DNA of 64,000 nt from Henriciella sp. AS95 (lineage in GTDB: Bacteria > Pseudomonadota > Alphaproteobacteria > Caulobacterales > Hyphomonadaceae). Position 1 is the first letter of the stretch. Every line of letters starts with the position of its first letter. Below are positions 1 through 8,804 of the stretch, in pieces. Below the pieces are notes generated by a model. It searched no databases. It worked only from the letters and a program-made list of their open reading frames with translations, and was not told the DNA's origin. The stretch is taken from the NCBI RefSeq assembly GCF_038900055.1, contig NZ_JBBMQM010000001.1:3596001-3660000 (forward strand), in the 5' to 3' direction. Made by a program: the position numbers and the translations under genes.

Positions 1-1038
1 TGTGACCTTCGCGAGGAAGGTAAAGTTGCCGCTGAGCGATACCATCGCGACAATAAGCGTGAACAGCAGGATGGCACGGTCCGGTGTCCGGAAATGGTCA
101 GAGACGTGGGCCAGCGTCTTCGGGAGCAGGCCGCGGTCCGCCATTCCATAGATGATGCGCGGTCCCGACACGAAGAAGGTGAGAGCGTTTGTCGTGATCG
201 AGAAAATCGCCGCAAGCGTCAGGATCACCACGCCGGTTTCGCCCATGACGGCGCCTGCAGCGGCTGCAAGCGGGGCGGCATTACCGGCGCTGCTGGGAGC
301 GCCGGCGGCGATATAGGCCCACTGGACGGCCATGTAGAGGACGATGATTGCCGCCAGCGACAGGAGCATGGAGCGCGGTAGCGTCCGGCGCGGATTTTTG
401 ATCTCTCCGGCTGAATACGTCGAATTGATCGTTCCCGAAAAGGCGAAATAGACCAGCAGGGCGACCGATTCAAACGTTCCGAAACTCGGCAGCTCGAAGC
501 TGACCGACAGGCCGCCAACGGCGAACGCGACCACGCAAAGCAGAAGGATGGGCGTCACCTTCAGGACGGTTCCCACCATGATTCCAGCGACCGCGTTGCG
601 CATGCCGGAAGTGGTCAGGGCGCTCAATGCGATCAGGAGGGCCAGGACCGCGAAGATCCGGGCCGGTCCATCCTGGAGAAACGGGAAGAAGACCGAAAGA
701 TAGGAGACGAGCACATGCAATGTGGCGGCCCGTCCGGCTGAAATGGCGATCACCAGCAGCCAGCCGACCTGAAAGCCGACAATGGGTCCGAACGCCGCCT
801 GCGCATAAAGCTGCACCCCGCCTGAGGAGCGGAACATCGCGGCCATGCGCGAGGCGACCAGGATGTTGCAGGAGAAGAGCAGCCCGAAGATCAGGAACAT
901 CCAGGGCGCAAAGTTGCCTGTCTCGGCATAGAGGATGGCCGGAAGCGCGAAAATGCCCGCTCCGATCATGCCATTGACGCTCATCAAGGTTGCGCCAATC
1001 GTACCGACCACCCTTGGCGGCCTGATCTCTTCTGTCAT
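1..1038 (-). CDS. APC-family amino acid permease (C-terminus cut off)
   Basis: The gene runs off the left edge; 346 codons of the N-terminal part are visible. The start is ATG at 1038, giving MTEEIRPPRVVGTIGATLMS. The stretch GATLMSVNGMIGAGIFALP is the conserved unwound TM1 region of APC-superfamily transporters (glycine-rich substrate site). Several hydrophobic segments follow, including a TM6-like FSGTINSTYSAGEIKNPRRT, where the S/G and E-x-x-N-P-R pattern is typical of amino-acid permeases. It is an inner-membrane secondary transporter, probably for amino acids or amines; the substrate cannot be read from the sequence. No partner gene is nearby. Confidence 0.88.
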   Translation of the reverse strand, partial: MTEEIRPPRVVGTIGATLMSVNGMIGAGIFALPAILYAETGNFAPWMFLIFGLLFSCNILVASRMAAMFRSSGGVQLYAQAAFGPIVGFQVGWLLVIAISAGRAATLHVLVSYLSVFFPFLQDGPARIFAVLALLIALSALTTSGMRNAVAGIMVGTVLKVTPILLLCVVAFAVGGLSVSFELPSFGTFESVALLVYFAFSGTINSTYSAGEIKNPRRTLPRSMLLSLAAIIVLYMAVQWAYIAAGAPSSAGNAAPLAAAAGAVMGETGVVILTLAAIFSITTNALTFFVSGPRIIYGMADRGLLPKTLAHVSDHFRTPDRAILLFTLIVAMVSLSGNFTFLAKVT

Positions 1039-1122
1039 GTTTTTCCCACCCGTTGGTGGAACGCTACATTAAACGGTGAGAACGGCAAACGTTTCTTGAT
1101 ATCAGTCCCGTTCGGGCGGGCC

Positions 1123-2007
1123 TCAGCGCTTCTTCAGCCGGTCGAGCAATGCGTCGGAGCGCGCCTGCATGTCCTTTCGCATGTCATCGATGGAGCTTCT
1201 TCCAGCGTCGAAGCTGGCAGGCAGGCTGGAGCCCTGATTGTGGCCCGCCTCTGCCGCCATCATGACAAACTCCTCGCCCGTGAACGTGTCGTGCGGGACC
1301 ATGTTTGGTGGCTTCAGCTCGCTCATCGGATCGATGGATAGCCCGGTCTCACCTTTGCCAAAGTCCATATCACCCGGTTGACCCTGCATCATCTGGTCGC
1401 CGGCCGGGGCCACATCGAACCCGTACGTCTGAACATCGACAACGCCCAGCTTGTTATTTCGCAGGCTGAGTTTCATCTTGACCGGGCCTGGCTTTTTCGG
1501 GCTGAGGCTCGTGATCATCTCGTTCCGGCCGCGGGGAAACAGCCGGAAAATCCCGCCATTGCTGCCATAAAACTCAACCACCAGGCTGTGATAGGGCGCA
1601 ACATTGGCAAAGCGCAGGCGCCAGGGCTGGCCAACCCGCGGCTTGGCACAATACAGCGTTGCAGCCTGTTTGCCTTGTCCCCCATCCCCAAAGCCCTGTT
1701 CCGGATTGGCAAAGCCGCCAGGGGCGCCGGCATCGGCATTGTCGAAGGCCGGGTCCTTGATGGTGATCGAGGTCGACGCGCTGTCCAGCGTATCGCCGAA
1801 CTTGTCGAGGGCGACGGCCGTCAAGGAAATCCGGCCTGCAAAACTGTGAGACAGCGTGACGGTTTTTCGCTGGCCGGACACCTCTCTTGCCTGGCCGAGC
1901 ATCCCGTCCTTGTCGATACGGAGCTTTTCGGCATTGCCGGGGATGTTGCTGATCTGGACCGTGAAGGATGACCCTTTATTGGCGCTGTCTGGCGCGTCGA
2001 TATACAT
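1123..2007 (-). CDS. hypothetical protein with Ig-like N-terminal region
   Basis: Not recognised. I chose ATG 2007 (MYIDAPDSANKGSSFTVQIS, 294 residues) because TGGAG lies about 9 bases upstream; a GTG 15 bases earlier would overlap that ribosome site. There is no signal peptide. Residues 1-90 look like a beta-sandwich (alternating S/T/V pattern, SITIKDP end). A Gly/Ala-rich linker (about 92-115) follows, then a second beta-rich part (about 118-200), then a polar Met/Gln-rich tail ending RSDALLDRLKKR. It is divergent from the lipoprotein at 2180 and may be functionally linked to it, but nothing shows this directly. Confidence 0.7.
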   Translation of the reverse strand: MYIDAPDSANKGSSFTVQISNIPGNAEKLRIDKDGMLGQAREVSGQRKTVTLSHSFAGRISLTAVALDKFGDTLDSASTSITIKDPAFDNADAGAPGGFANPEQGFGDGGQGKQAATLYCAKPRVGQPWRLRFANVAPYHSLVVEFYGSNGGIFRLFPRGRNEMITSLSPKKPGPVKMKLSLRNNKLGVVDVQTYGFDVAPAGDQMMQGQPGDMDFGKGETGLSIDPMSELKPPNMVPHDTFTGEEFVMMAAEAGHNQGSSLPASFDAGRSSIDDMRKDMQARSDALLDRLKKR

Positions 2008-2179
2008 GATGAAAGTCTCCACTACCTGATTTAAAAGGCGCAGAGATCGTGGAGTCCGGGTCAGATTTTGTGCCCGGCGAACGCAAAGCCCCGCCAGACT
2101 CCTCTCAAGCGAACGGCTTTGCGCCGGGATGAGACCGCGTCTAATGTCCCCTCAGGGACGAAACGGGGACGCAAGAGGC

Positions 2180-3268
2180 ATGAGACCTTTCACAAAAATT
2201 CTGCTGGCTGGCCTGACCAGCCTTGCCTTACTGGCCGGGTGTACGAGCCATCGGGGCGCAACAACGATCAGCCCGTCGGGCTATGCCTATAATGAGGCGG
2301 TCGCGACGACGAAGAGCGAGCAGCTTCTGCTCAATTTGGTGCGCCTGAAATATCGCGACCCGATCGTCTTCATGGATGTCGACGGGATCACGACGCAGCA
2401 TCAATATGTCTTCTCGCTGTCAGCCGAGAACCTCCTGCCCTTCCAGAACGCGTCCAATGGTTCATCGCTTGTCATTCCGGGCGCCAGCGTCAGCGAGACG
2501 CCGACCACCGTCTACAAGCCGCTCGACAGCAGCCAGTTTGCCCAGGACCTGCTCGCGCCGATCACGCCGGACACCATCGTGCTGCTGGCCAATTCCGGCT
2601 GGAGCGTGGAGCGGCTCATCTCGTGCTGCATTGAGCGGATCGGGCCGCTCTCCAATGCCGCCAGCGTGTCTGGCCCGACGCCAGCCGTCATTCCGGACAA
2701 TCATGAGTTCCGGGAAATGGCGGGCCTGCTGCGCGGCCTGCAACAGCAGGAACGGGTCTGGATCGACCGGATGAAGGGCGATGAGGGCGTCGGCACCTAT
2801 CTCGTCATCGATTCAGAGCGGGGCAATGCCTGCGCCCCGCTGCTTGAGCTCTTGAAAACGAGCGACTGCAAGATGGAGTTTCGTCTGGTTGCCAAGGATT
2901 CCGGGCGACAGGCTGACCCGCACTACGCCCAGACCCGCACCGTGCTCGGCGCGCTCTATGCGCTCTCGCACGCGGTGGACGTCCCTGAGACTCATCGCGC
3001 CGCCGGCCTTACCACGCAGAGCGCCATCACCTCGTCGCGGACCCCTGACTGGCCGACCTATCTTGGCGGCGTCTTCCAGGTCCGGTCCGGCACAAGCGAA
3101 CCGGCTGGCGCGGCAGTGAAAATCTACTATCGCGACCACTGGTTCTGGATCGATGACCGCGATCTCGATTCCAAGACCACGTTCAACCTCGTCACCTTCC
3201 TACTCGCGCTGCAGTCCGCCGCCAGCGACGGGGTATCGCCACTGCTGACGATTAATGCGGGCGGGTGA
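2180..3268 (+). CDS. hypothetical outer-membrane-type lipoprotein
   Basis: ATG 2180 gives a clean lipoprotein signal: MRPFTKILLAGLTSLALLAGC with lipobox L-A-G-C. An upstream in-frame ATG at 2129 would bury the signal. The mature part (about 340 residues) contains EQLLLNLVRLKYRDPIVF near residue 40, a motif I associate with uncharacterised proteobacterial lipoproteins, and polar, Ser/Thr-rich sequence after it. No enzyme motif is visible. The probable site is the periplasmic face of a membrane. It stands alone, divergent from the preceding hypothetical gene. Confidence 0.75.
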   Translation: MRPFTKILLAGLTSLALLAGCTSHRGATTISPSGYAYNEAVATTKSEQLLLNLVRLKYRDPIVFMDVDGITTQHQYVFSLSAENLLPFQNASNGSSLVIPGASVSETPTTVYKPLDSSQFAQDLLAPITPDTIVLLANSGWSVERLISCCIERIGPLSNAASVSGPTPAVIPDNHEFREMAGLLRGLQQQERVWIDRMKGDEGVGTYLVIDSERGNACAPLLELLKTSDCKMEFRLVAKDSGRQADPHYAQTRTVLGALYALSHAVDVPETHRAAGLTTQSAITSSRTPDWPTYLGGVFQVRSGTSEPAGAAVKIYYRDHWFWIDDRDLDSKTTFNLVTFLLALQSAASDGVSPLLTINAGG

Positions 3269-3301
3269 GCAGGGGAGTCGCAGATAGGCTAAATCAGCTG
3301 G

Positions 3302-3910
3302 CTATTGTGCCTGCTGCCGCGCGGCAAACATCTCTTCCCAGTCTGTGGGGCCTGCCGTGAAGCTGTTGTGCAAGGCACGTAGGGAATAGGCATTTCCTTC
3401 GACGAAGAACTCCCGCAACCGCTTTGACTCCTCGTCATCGCCATAGCCGACGCCGCTAATCGTGACGAGGGTCCGGGTGTCTGAAACCGGGTCGAATTCG
3501 AACACCGAGACCAGCCGGTCGAGCGTTTCCTGCGAGGCAAACCCGGGCGGCGCCTGAACCGTCTTCAGGACGAGTAACTCTTGCGGGAGATAGGCGAGGA
3601 TTTCGAGCTTGATATTGTCGCTCTCTCCGGCCTGAGCGTCGAGCTCGTAGCTGCTCTCTATCTGTCCGCCGATTTCAAGATCAATCACAGCAAACGGGGT
3701 CGCCCAGGCCATGTAGCCTTCTGATGTGGTGAACGCGTCCCAGACGTCAGAAACAGGCGCATCCACAATGATTGTCTGTTCCAGAATGTTTTCAGTCGTG
3801 ACGGTTTCGACGACACCAGATGGCAGCGCTGTTTCCTCGACAGGTGTTTCGGAAGACACGCAGGCGGCAAGCGCAAGCAATAGTGACGCAATGCTTATAG
3901 CAGGTTTCAT
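3302..3910 (-). CDS. SRPBCC (START/AHSA1-like) lipoprotein
   Basis: 202 residues. The N-terminus MKPAISIASLLLALAACVSS is a lipoprotein signal (L-A-A-C). The mature part has the START/AHSA1 pattern: TIIVDAPVSDVWDAFTTSEGYMAW followed by IGGQI and the C-terminal helix YGDDEESKRLREFFVEGNAY. SRPBCC proteins form a hydrophobic ligand-binding cup; the ligand is unknown. An exported, lipid-anchored member is less usual than the cytosolic ones but is seen in marine alphaproteobacteria. Monocistronic by spacing. Confidence 0.82.
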   Translation of the reverse strand: MKPAISIASLLLALAACVSSETPVEETALPSGVVETVTTENILEQTIIVDAPVSDVWDAFTTSEGYMAWATPFAVIDLEIGGQIESSYELDAQAGESDNIKLEILAYLPQELLVLKTVQAPPGFASQETLDRLVSVFEFDPVSDTRTLVTISGVGYGDDEESKRLREFFVEGNAYSLRALHNSFTAGPTDWEEMFAARQQAQ

Positions 3911-4030
3911 GAGCGCTCCTCCAAGACTGTACCCAGTTAGACTTGAAGGAAGGTGGCCGCGTCAACTGAAGTTAGGAAACAGGAGCTCTCTTGGGATTGC
4001 CCGAAATGCCGGCAAGAGCGCGCGGACGCG

Positions 4031-4366
4031 TCAGGCCGCTTCCATCTCGATGCCTTTTTCGGCCATGAAGGTCTTCAGCTCGCCGCTTTCGAACATCTCC
4101 TTGATGATGTCGCAGCCGCCGACGAACTCGCCTTTGACGTAGAGCTGGGGAATGGTCGGCCAGTCGGAATAGACCTTGATGCCTTCGCGGATCGCCTGGT
4201 CTTCCAGCACGTTGGTGGCGACATAATCGACGCCGAGATAGTCGAGCACCTGGACGACAACAGAGGAGAAACCGCATTGCGGGAAAGTCGGCGTGCCCTT
4301 CATGAAGAGCAGCACATCATTGCCTTTGACGGCCTGGTCGATGGCAGTTTGGGTGTCGTCGCTCAT
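4031..4366 (-). CDS. grxD: monothiol glutaredoxin, Grx4 family
   Basis: 111 residues, the usual length of single-domain monothiol glutaredoxins. The CGFS active site is present in FPQCGFSSVVVQVLDYLGV, followed by the glutathione-binding WPTIPQLYVKGEFVGGCDI (cis-Pro and GG-C-D motif). These proteins bind a bridging [2Fe-2S] cluster with glutathione and pass it to apo-proteins in the cytosol. The usual neighbour bolA is not found here: the 200 bases upstream hold no reading frame for it. Confidence 0.95.
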   Translation of the reverse strand: MSDDTQTAIDQAVKGNDVLLFMKGTPTFPQCGFSSVVVQVLDYLGVDYVATNVLEDQAIREGIKVYSDWPTIPQLYVKGEFVGGCDIIKEMFESGELKTFMAEKGIEMEAA

Positions 4367-4512
4367 GTCGGTCTCCGGATGGTCGGTTTACTCGAAACTA
4401 GATGAGAAGCATGCGGCGCCGCTTCAAGCCCCTGAATGTGGCGCCTCCCCATGCTTCATCCATGGGGTCCATCTCCCGATTCGTCACCAAGGTCTGGTGG
4501 CCGAAGATGGGC

Positions 4513-4531
4513 ACCACGGACAAGCCGTGGT
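4513..4531. repeat. short inverted repeat in the grxD-DUF1476 spacer
   Basis: ACCACGG and CCGTGGT form a 7-bp stem around a 5-base loop. Neither strand has a T-run after it, so it is not a convincing terminator. The rest of the 4367-4566 spacer shows no gene. Confidence 0.4.
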
Positions 4532-4566
4532 GAAGCGCTCAGCTGGTCAGCGGCAAAGGCTGACGC

Positions 4567-4896
4567 CTAGTCCTTCTTTTCTTTCATGATCTGCTCACGG
4601 GCGACCGCGACCAGTTCTGCCATGTGCTCACGGATGCGGGCATCGGAGCGGTCAACGCCCTTGGCGTCGAAATCGGCGCGCACCTTGCGGAACACATCCT
4701 CGTCGCCCGGCTCTTCCAGGTCAGACATGACGACCTCTTTGGCATAGGCTTCGGCGTCGGCGCCGTGCAGGCCGAGAAGGTCAGCGGCCCAGACGCCGAG
4801 CAGCTTGTTGCGGCGGTTCATGACTTTGAAGTCGAGCGCCGAATCATGGGCGTATTTCGCTTCTTCGGCGCGTTCGCGATCGTCGAATGTGCTCAT
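4567..4896 (-). CDS. ATPase inhibitor subunit zeta (DUF1476)
   Basis: 109 residues from ATG 4896 (MSTFDDRERAEEAKYAHDSA), preceded by AGGAAGG about 8 bases upstream; longer in-frame starts lack a ribosome site. The N-terminal DDRE-x-A-EEAKYAHD segment and the helical middle (LLGLHGADAEAYAKEVV) match the alphaproteobacterial zeta subunit, which in Paracoccus blocks ATP hydrolysis by F1-ATPase through its N-terminal inhibitory helix. It is cytosolic and monocistronic. Confidence 0.9.
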   Translation of the reverse strand: MSTFDDRERAEEAKYAHDSALDFKVMNRRNKLLGVWAADLLGLHGADAEAYAKEVVMSDLEEPGDEDVFRKVRADFDAKGVDRSDARIREHMAELVAVAREQIMKEKKD

Positions 4897-5134
4897 TGGC
4901 AAGCCTTCCTCGTGTTGCGGGCTTTTCATAATGGTCACGGGCATATAGAGCGGGCTGCATGCCGCGCGCAAGACCACTGCAGCGTTCCGCTCACAATACC
5001 ACTGGCGAATCGTACTGAATCATCATTTGTTTCGCCCTCTCGATGAGAGTAACACTGCGATTTGATTGTGGAGGCTGAATGCGGAGCCGTAATGGGCGCT
5101 GCGACTTTCAGTTCCATCTCCAGGGGAGGCTGCG

Positions 5135-5905
5135 ATGTCGCGCAGGCGGATGATTTACGAAGGCAAGGCCAAGATCCTTTACGAAGGACCGGAGCCGGGC
5201 ACCCTGATCCAGTATTTCAAGGATGACGCCACGGCGTTCAATGCCGAGAAAAAAGCCGTGCTTGATGGCAAGGGCGTGCTGAACAATCGCATCAGCGAGT
5301 TCATCATGACGCGCCTCGGCGCGATGGGCATCCCCAACCATTTCATCAAACGGCTGAACATGCGCGAGCAGCTGATCAAGAAGGTGGAAATCATTCCGCT
5401 GGAAGTGATCGTGCGCAATGTCGCCGCCGGGACCATGTCGAAACGCCTCGGGATTACCGAAGGCGAGGCCCTGCCCCGCGCCATTGTCGAGTTCTGCTAC
5501 AAGAAGGATGAGCTGGGCGATCCGCTTGTCTCCGAAGAGCATATCGCCGCCTTTGGCTGGGCGAGCCCGCAGGAGATGGACGAGATCATCGCCATGGCCC
5601 TGCGTATCAACGACATCCTGTGCGGGCTGTTCGCGGCTGTCGGGATCCGTCTTATCGATTTCAAGATCGAGTTCGGCCGTCTTTTCGAAGGCGAGATCGT
5701 GCGCACCATCCTGGCCGATGAGATCAGCCCGGATAGCTGCCGCCTCTGGGATTTCGAGACCAATGAGAAGCTCGACAAGGACCGGTTCCGCCGCGACCTT
5801 GGCGGGGTGACGGAAGCCTATGCCGAAGTCGCGCGCCGCCTCGGTATCATCAAGGAATCCGGTCAGGCGGCCGATATTCTGGACTTCAACAGTTCCGCGA
5901 AATAG
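5135..5905 (+). CDS. purC: SAICAR synthetase
   Basis: 256 residues. Phosphoribosylaminoimidazole-succinocarboxamide synthase joins CAIR and aspartate with ATP in purine synthesis. Family marks: [31 protein letters not shown] at the N-terminus, [19 protein letters not shown], and [15 protein letters not shown]. The start is supported by AGGGGAGG ending 5 bases before ATG 5135. It is followed 68 bases later by purS, a usual alphaproteobacterial pair. The upstream 238-base spacer has a small CTCTC-GAT-GAGAG palindrome at 5037-5049 of unknown role. Confidence 0.97.
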   Translation: MSRRRMIYEGKAKILYEGPEPGTLIQYFKDDATAFNAEKKAVLDGKGVLNNRISEFIMTRLGAMGIPNHFIKRLNMREQLIKKVEIIPLEVIVRNVAAGTMSKRLGITEGEALPRAIVEFCYKKDELGDPLVSEEHIAAFGWASPQEMDEIIAMALRINDILCGLFAAVGIRLIDFKIEFGRLFEGEIVRTILADEISPDSCRLWDFETNEKLDKDRFRRDLGGVTEAYAEVARRLGIIKESGQAADILDFNSSAK

Positions 5906-5973
5906 GCGCGTTCCAATGGACGCGCGAATGGGTTAAACGGGGCGCGACTCGCACACAGCCGGAGAGATTCGCC

Positions 5974-6216
5974 ATGAAAGCCATCGTCCATGTCGGCCTG
6001 AAACCAGGTGTTCTCGACCCGCAAGGCAAGGCCGTTGCCGATACGCTCGGCCGGATGGGCTATGACGAGGTGAAGGGCGCGCGCATCGGCAAGGTGATCG
6101 AGCTTGACCTCGACGGCGTCGAAGCCGGCACCGAAGAGGCCCGCGTCAAAGAGATGTGCGAAAAGCTGCTCGCTAACACCGTCATCGAATCCTATCGCTA
6201 CGAACTGGTCGACTAG
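5974..6216 (+). CDS. purS: FGAM synthase subunit PurS
   Basis: 80 residues, the normal length. PurS is the small subunit that bridges PurL and PurQ in the three-part formylglycinamidine ribonucleotide synthase. The sequence shows the typical beta-alpha-beta start (MKAIVHVGLKPGVLDPQGKA) and the KLLANTVIESYRYEL end. GGAGAG precedes the ATG. In many relatives purQ and purL follow directly; here the next gene is on the other strand and overlaps the purS 3' end by 35 bases, so purQ and purL must lie elsewhere. Confidence 0.95.
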   Translation: MKAIVHVGLKPGVLDPQGKAVADTLGRMGYDEVKGARIGKVIELDLDGVEAGTEEARVKEMCEKLLANTVIESYRYELVD

Positions 6217-6712
6217 GGCGGTCTTCTACATAGGCTTTCAGGCCTGACAGGAAGTCAGCAGTCTCTTTCTGGAGCGCTGAAATCTGCACACCATCGCAAC
6301 CGGCGAGCCAGAGTTTCTTCTGCAGGGCTGATGCGCGTTCAAAATCGTGAGAGCGCAAGTGCAGTTTTTGCGCTTCGCGAAGCAGTAGCAGGCATTCATG
6401 CGCGCGCAGCACGACCAGAAAAGCTCGCGACATCGGCTCGATCAGCGACGGATCAGCGCTCCAGCTCTGGCCCGGAAAATAGTGTTCGCTCACCCGCTGG
6501 CCCGCGCCCAGACAGTCAAACGTCACGCATCCACCAAAGCCAAGCGGCTCACGGTCTGAATGAATCCGGCAACCGGAGCAGCCGTCGAGATACGGGCAAG
6601 GTTCGCCAGATTTCTTGTCGATTGCAAACTGCTCGGAGCGGTCGAACGCCAGCGCAAGGCAGCACAGCGCAGCGCATCGCGCGCAGTCGGCGCGCAAGCT
6701 ATTGGTTTCCAT
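6182..6712 (-). CDS. cysteine-cluster protein (YkgJ-like), function unknown
   Basis: 176 residues, cysteine-rich in the first 90: RADCARCAALCCLALAF, then PCPYLDGCSGCRIH, then GGCVTFDCLGAGQ. The order C-x2-C-x3-CC ... C-x-x-x-x-x-C-x2-C-x-IH ... C-x4-DC resembles the putative metal-binding Cys module found in front of pentapeptide-repeat proteins in actinobacteria. Here no pentapeptide repeats follow; the C-terminal half is helical (LLLLREAQKLHLRSHDFERA). Zinc or Fe-S binding is plausible but not shown. The last 35 bases overlap purS tail to tail. Confidence 0.75.
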   Translation of the reverse strand: METNSLRADCARCAALCCLALAFDRSEQFAIDKKSGEPCPYLDGCSGCRIHSDREPLGFGGCVTFDCLGAGQRVSEHYFPGQSWSADPSLIEPMSRAFLVVLRAHECLLLLREAQKLHLRSHDFERASALQKKLWLAGCDGVQISALQKETADFLSGLKAYVEDRPSRPVRSDRIR

Positions 6713-7002
6713 TGTGAATGTTTCCCGCGGCGCAAATCTCGTTCGCGCCGGTCACTGCGACCGGGCCTGTTGAGTTTGCGTCAGGGAAAATTTCTGGGCC
6801 GAGACCAAGCCCGGCGAAGTGATTTGCTAATAAGCGCCCGTCCGGATTTGTCCAGACCGTGCGTAAAAAAGAGCGCGCCCATTTCTGGAAATGCAGACGA
6901 TGATGCGTCAGTGTCCGGTTAGAAAACGTGGGAGGACAAAATGATCAAACTGACATTTTGCCTGAAACGGCATCTGGCCCGAAACCTGCTAGTCTGTGGG
7001 CG

Positions 7003-7416
7003 ATGATCAGACTGTTCCTCTCCGGCGCACTTTTCGCGTTAACCAGCCTTGCGGCCTCTGCCGCCGGGGATGAGATCTGCCGTTCCGTTTCGACGAGCTG
7101 GCAGACTGAAGCAGGCCAGTCGATGCAGACCCGCATATCGACGCAGGCCGTTGATGGCTGCAAGCGCATCTTCCACGTGGTCGACGGCGTCGAAACCGAG
7201 GGCCGGGACTGCAATTGCGACCTCGTTGCTGACGGGATGGAGGCGCGGTTTTCCTCGCCCCGCTCGCTCTATCAGGCACGGCGCCTGCTTCAGACGTGCC
7301 ATGGGCCATCAACCAACCCGATTGCCGAGACGCCAGCCGTCGAGATTGTAACGTCTGCGCCGCGCCAGGCGACATCGAAAGCGCCGCAACAGCCTCGCAT
7401 TATTTTTGCGGACTAG
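7003..7416 (+). CDS. hypothetical secreted protein
   Basis: 137 residues from ATG 7003. The N-terminus MIRLFLSGALFALTSLAASA is a Sec signal with an Ala-Ser-Ala cleavage site. An in-frame start at 6928 would put 25 polar residues in front of it and is rejected. The mature part has four or five cysteines (ICRS, GCKR, CNCDL, TCHG) that could form disulphides in the periplasm. No known domain recognised. It ends just before the hairpin at 7421. Confidence 0.65.
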   Translation: MIRLFLSGALFALTSLAASAAGDEICRSVSTSWQTEAGQSMQTRISTQAVDGCKRIFHVVDGVETEGRDCNCDLVADGMEARFSSPRSLYQARRLLQTCHGPSTNPIAETPAVEIVTSAPRQATSKAPQQPRIIFAD

Positions 7417-7420
7417 GCGC

Positions 7421-7457
7421 AAAAAAGCCCCGCCCGGCATGACTGCCGGGGCGAGGC
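7421..7457. terminator. bidirectional rho-independent terminator
   Basis: CCCGGCA (7433-7439), loop TGAC, TGCCGGG (7444-7450). An A-run at 7421-7426 becomes a T-run for the minus-strand gene ending at 7476, and TTTTT near 7453 serves the plus-strand gene ending at 7416. Confidence 0.8.
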
Positions 7458-7475
7458 CCTGATTTTTCTGCCAGT

Positions 7476-7865
7476 CTAGTTGCTGACTTCGTTGCGGACT
7501 CTCACTTCCGCGCCTTCTGGAATGCCGAGTTCGGCAAAGGTCCAGACAAGCTCGACGCCTTCAGGCAGGTAGGCGCGGCAATAATCTTCCTTCTCGCGGA
7601 AGAAGCCGATGGAGAACCGGTCTTCGCCGGTCTTGCGCACGTCGGCACCGATGAAATCCTTCGTGGTGCAGCCATTCGAGGAGACACGTGCCGTCACGGT
7701 GTCTGCCGCGACGTCTGCGCCTTTCAGGGTTCCATATGTGCGATCAAGATCCCAGTCGGCGCGAAAGGCATCGTCTTCATCGGAATCGATAATGACACAG
7801 CCGCCGAGCACCGCTAACGAGGCTACAGCTGTAACAAACATTGGGAGGATGGATTTTCTGGTCAT
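7476..7865 (-). CDS. hypothetical lipoprotein
   Basis: 129 residues. MTRKSILPMFVTAVASLAVL followed by GGC is a lipoprotein signal, then an acidic linker IIDSDEDDAF. The mature part is about 105 residues with two conserved-looking Cys (NGCTTKD, YCRAYL) and a beta-rich pattern. No family recognised. It is divergent from the DUF2807 gene at 7978; the shared 112-base spacer carries the direct repeat CGATAAG (two copies, about 7889-7920). Confidence 0.7.
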   Translation of the reverse strand: MTRKSILPMFVTAVASLAVLGGCVIIDSDEDDAFRADWDLDRTYGTLKGADVAADTVTARVSSNGCTTKDFIGADVRKTGEDRFSIGFFREKEDYCRAYLPEGVELVWTFAELGIPEGAEVRVRNEVSN

Positions 7866-7977
7866 TTTTTGTCAAACCCTTATTGACTTACGATAAGATG
7901 ATGTATTGAATATCGATAAGGCCAAGTCAAGCCGAAAAATTCACGTTCAAGATCAAATGACTGCAAGGATTTTCCCC

Positions 7978-8667
7978 ATGTCCAAACTTATCGCTCCCCT
8001 CGCCATCGTATCGGCTGTCGCGCTCGCAGCGCCAGCCTTTGCGGAAACCCAATCCTATGATGTTCGCAATTTCGACGGCATCGATGTGTCCGCCGGCATC
8101 GAGGTGATCTTCGAAACCGGTGTGTCGCGCTATGTCACGGTGGAAAACGACAAGGGCGACTTCAGCGACATTATCGTCGAAGTCGACGATGGCGACCTCA
8201 TCCTGAAGCGCCCACGCAAGATGGGCTGGGGTAAAAAACGCACCCCATACACGGTTCGCGTCGGTGTTGAATCCCTGTCCGATATTGAAGCCTCCTCCGG
8301 ATCCAGTGTTGAAGGCGGCGGCATGAGCGGCGACGTCGATATCGACGTGTCCTCCGGCGCGGACGTCATTGTTGCGGGCATCAGTGCCGGCGAAGTCGAC
8401 CTGGAATCGTCCAGCGGATCGACTGTTGAGGTGGCTGGCAGCTGCACCACGGTCGAGGCCGAAGCGTCTTCCGGCGCCTCTATCGATGCGAGCAATCTGC
8501 AATGCACCGCTCTGGTCGCTGATGTGTCCAGCGGCGCCTCGATCCGCGCCTATGCAACCGACCGCGTCGATGCCGATGCCTCTTCCGGCGGCAGTGTCCG
8601 CGTTGGCGGCGGCGCCACAAATGTCACGATCGACAAGTCCAGCGGCGGCTCTGTTTCCGTCAGCTAA
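7978..8667 (+). CDS. GIN-domain (DUF2807) secreted protein
   Basis: 229 residues from ATG 7978, with AAGGA 8 bases upstream and signal peptide MSKLIAPLAIVSAVALAAPA-FA. The mature protein starts with the DUF2807 pattern (VRNFDGIDVSAGIEVIFETG ... DGDLILKRP) and then carries at least seven Ser-Ser-Gly motifs spaced roughly every 15-20 residues (SSGSS, SSGAD, SSGST, SSGAS twice, SSGGS twice), as expected for rungs of a right-handed beta-helix. Such putative autotransporter-adhesin-head-like proteins are cell-surface or periplasmic; the ligand is unknown. Confidence 0.88.
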   Translation: MSKLIAPLAIVSAVALAAPAFAETQSYDVRNFDGIDVSAGIEVIFETGVSRYVTVENDKGDFSDIIVEVDDGDLILKRPRKMGWGKKRTPYTVRVGVESLSDIEASSGSSVEGGGMSGDVDIDVSSGADVIVAGISAGEVDLESSSGSTVEVAGSCTTVEAEASSGASIDASNLQCTALVADVSSGASIRAYATDRVDADASSGGSVRVGGGATNVTIDKSSGGSVSVS

Positions 8668-8731
8668 GACAGGGATTGATGCGTGGGTCCTTGACCCTGA
8701 CCCAGTAATTCGACGCCCGAGCGCATCAATA

Positions 8732-8792
8732 GGCCCGCCCGGCTTCTGGTTGACCCAACATCAACCGGTCGCCTGGCGGGCCGCTTCTTTTT
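8732..8792 (+). terminator. terminator of the DUF2807 gene
   Basis: GGCCCGCC (8732-8739) pairs with GGCGGGCC (8775-8782); an inner GGTTGA/TCAACC stem sits in the loop; CTTCTTTTT follows. A nested two-stem terminator. Confidence 0.7.
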
Positions 8793-8804
8793 GGGGCTGG
8801 ACGT

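Noticed and set aside
4367-4566. bolA next to grxD
   Set aside because: No reading frame with BolA sequence exists in the spacer; only a short inverted repeat is present.
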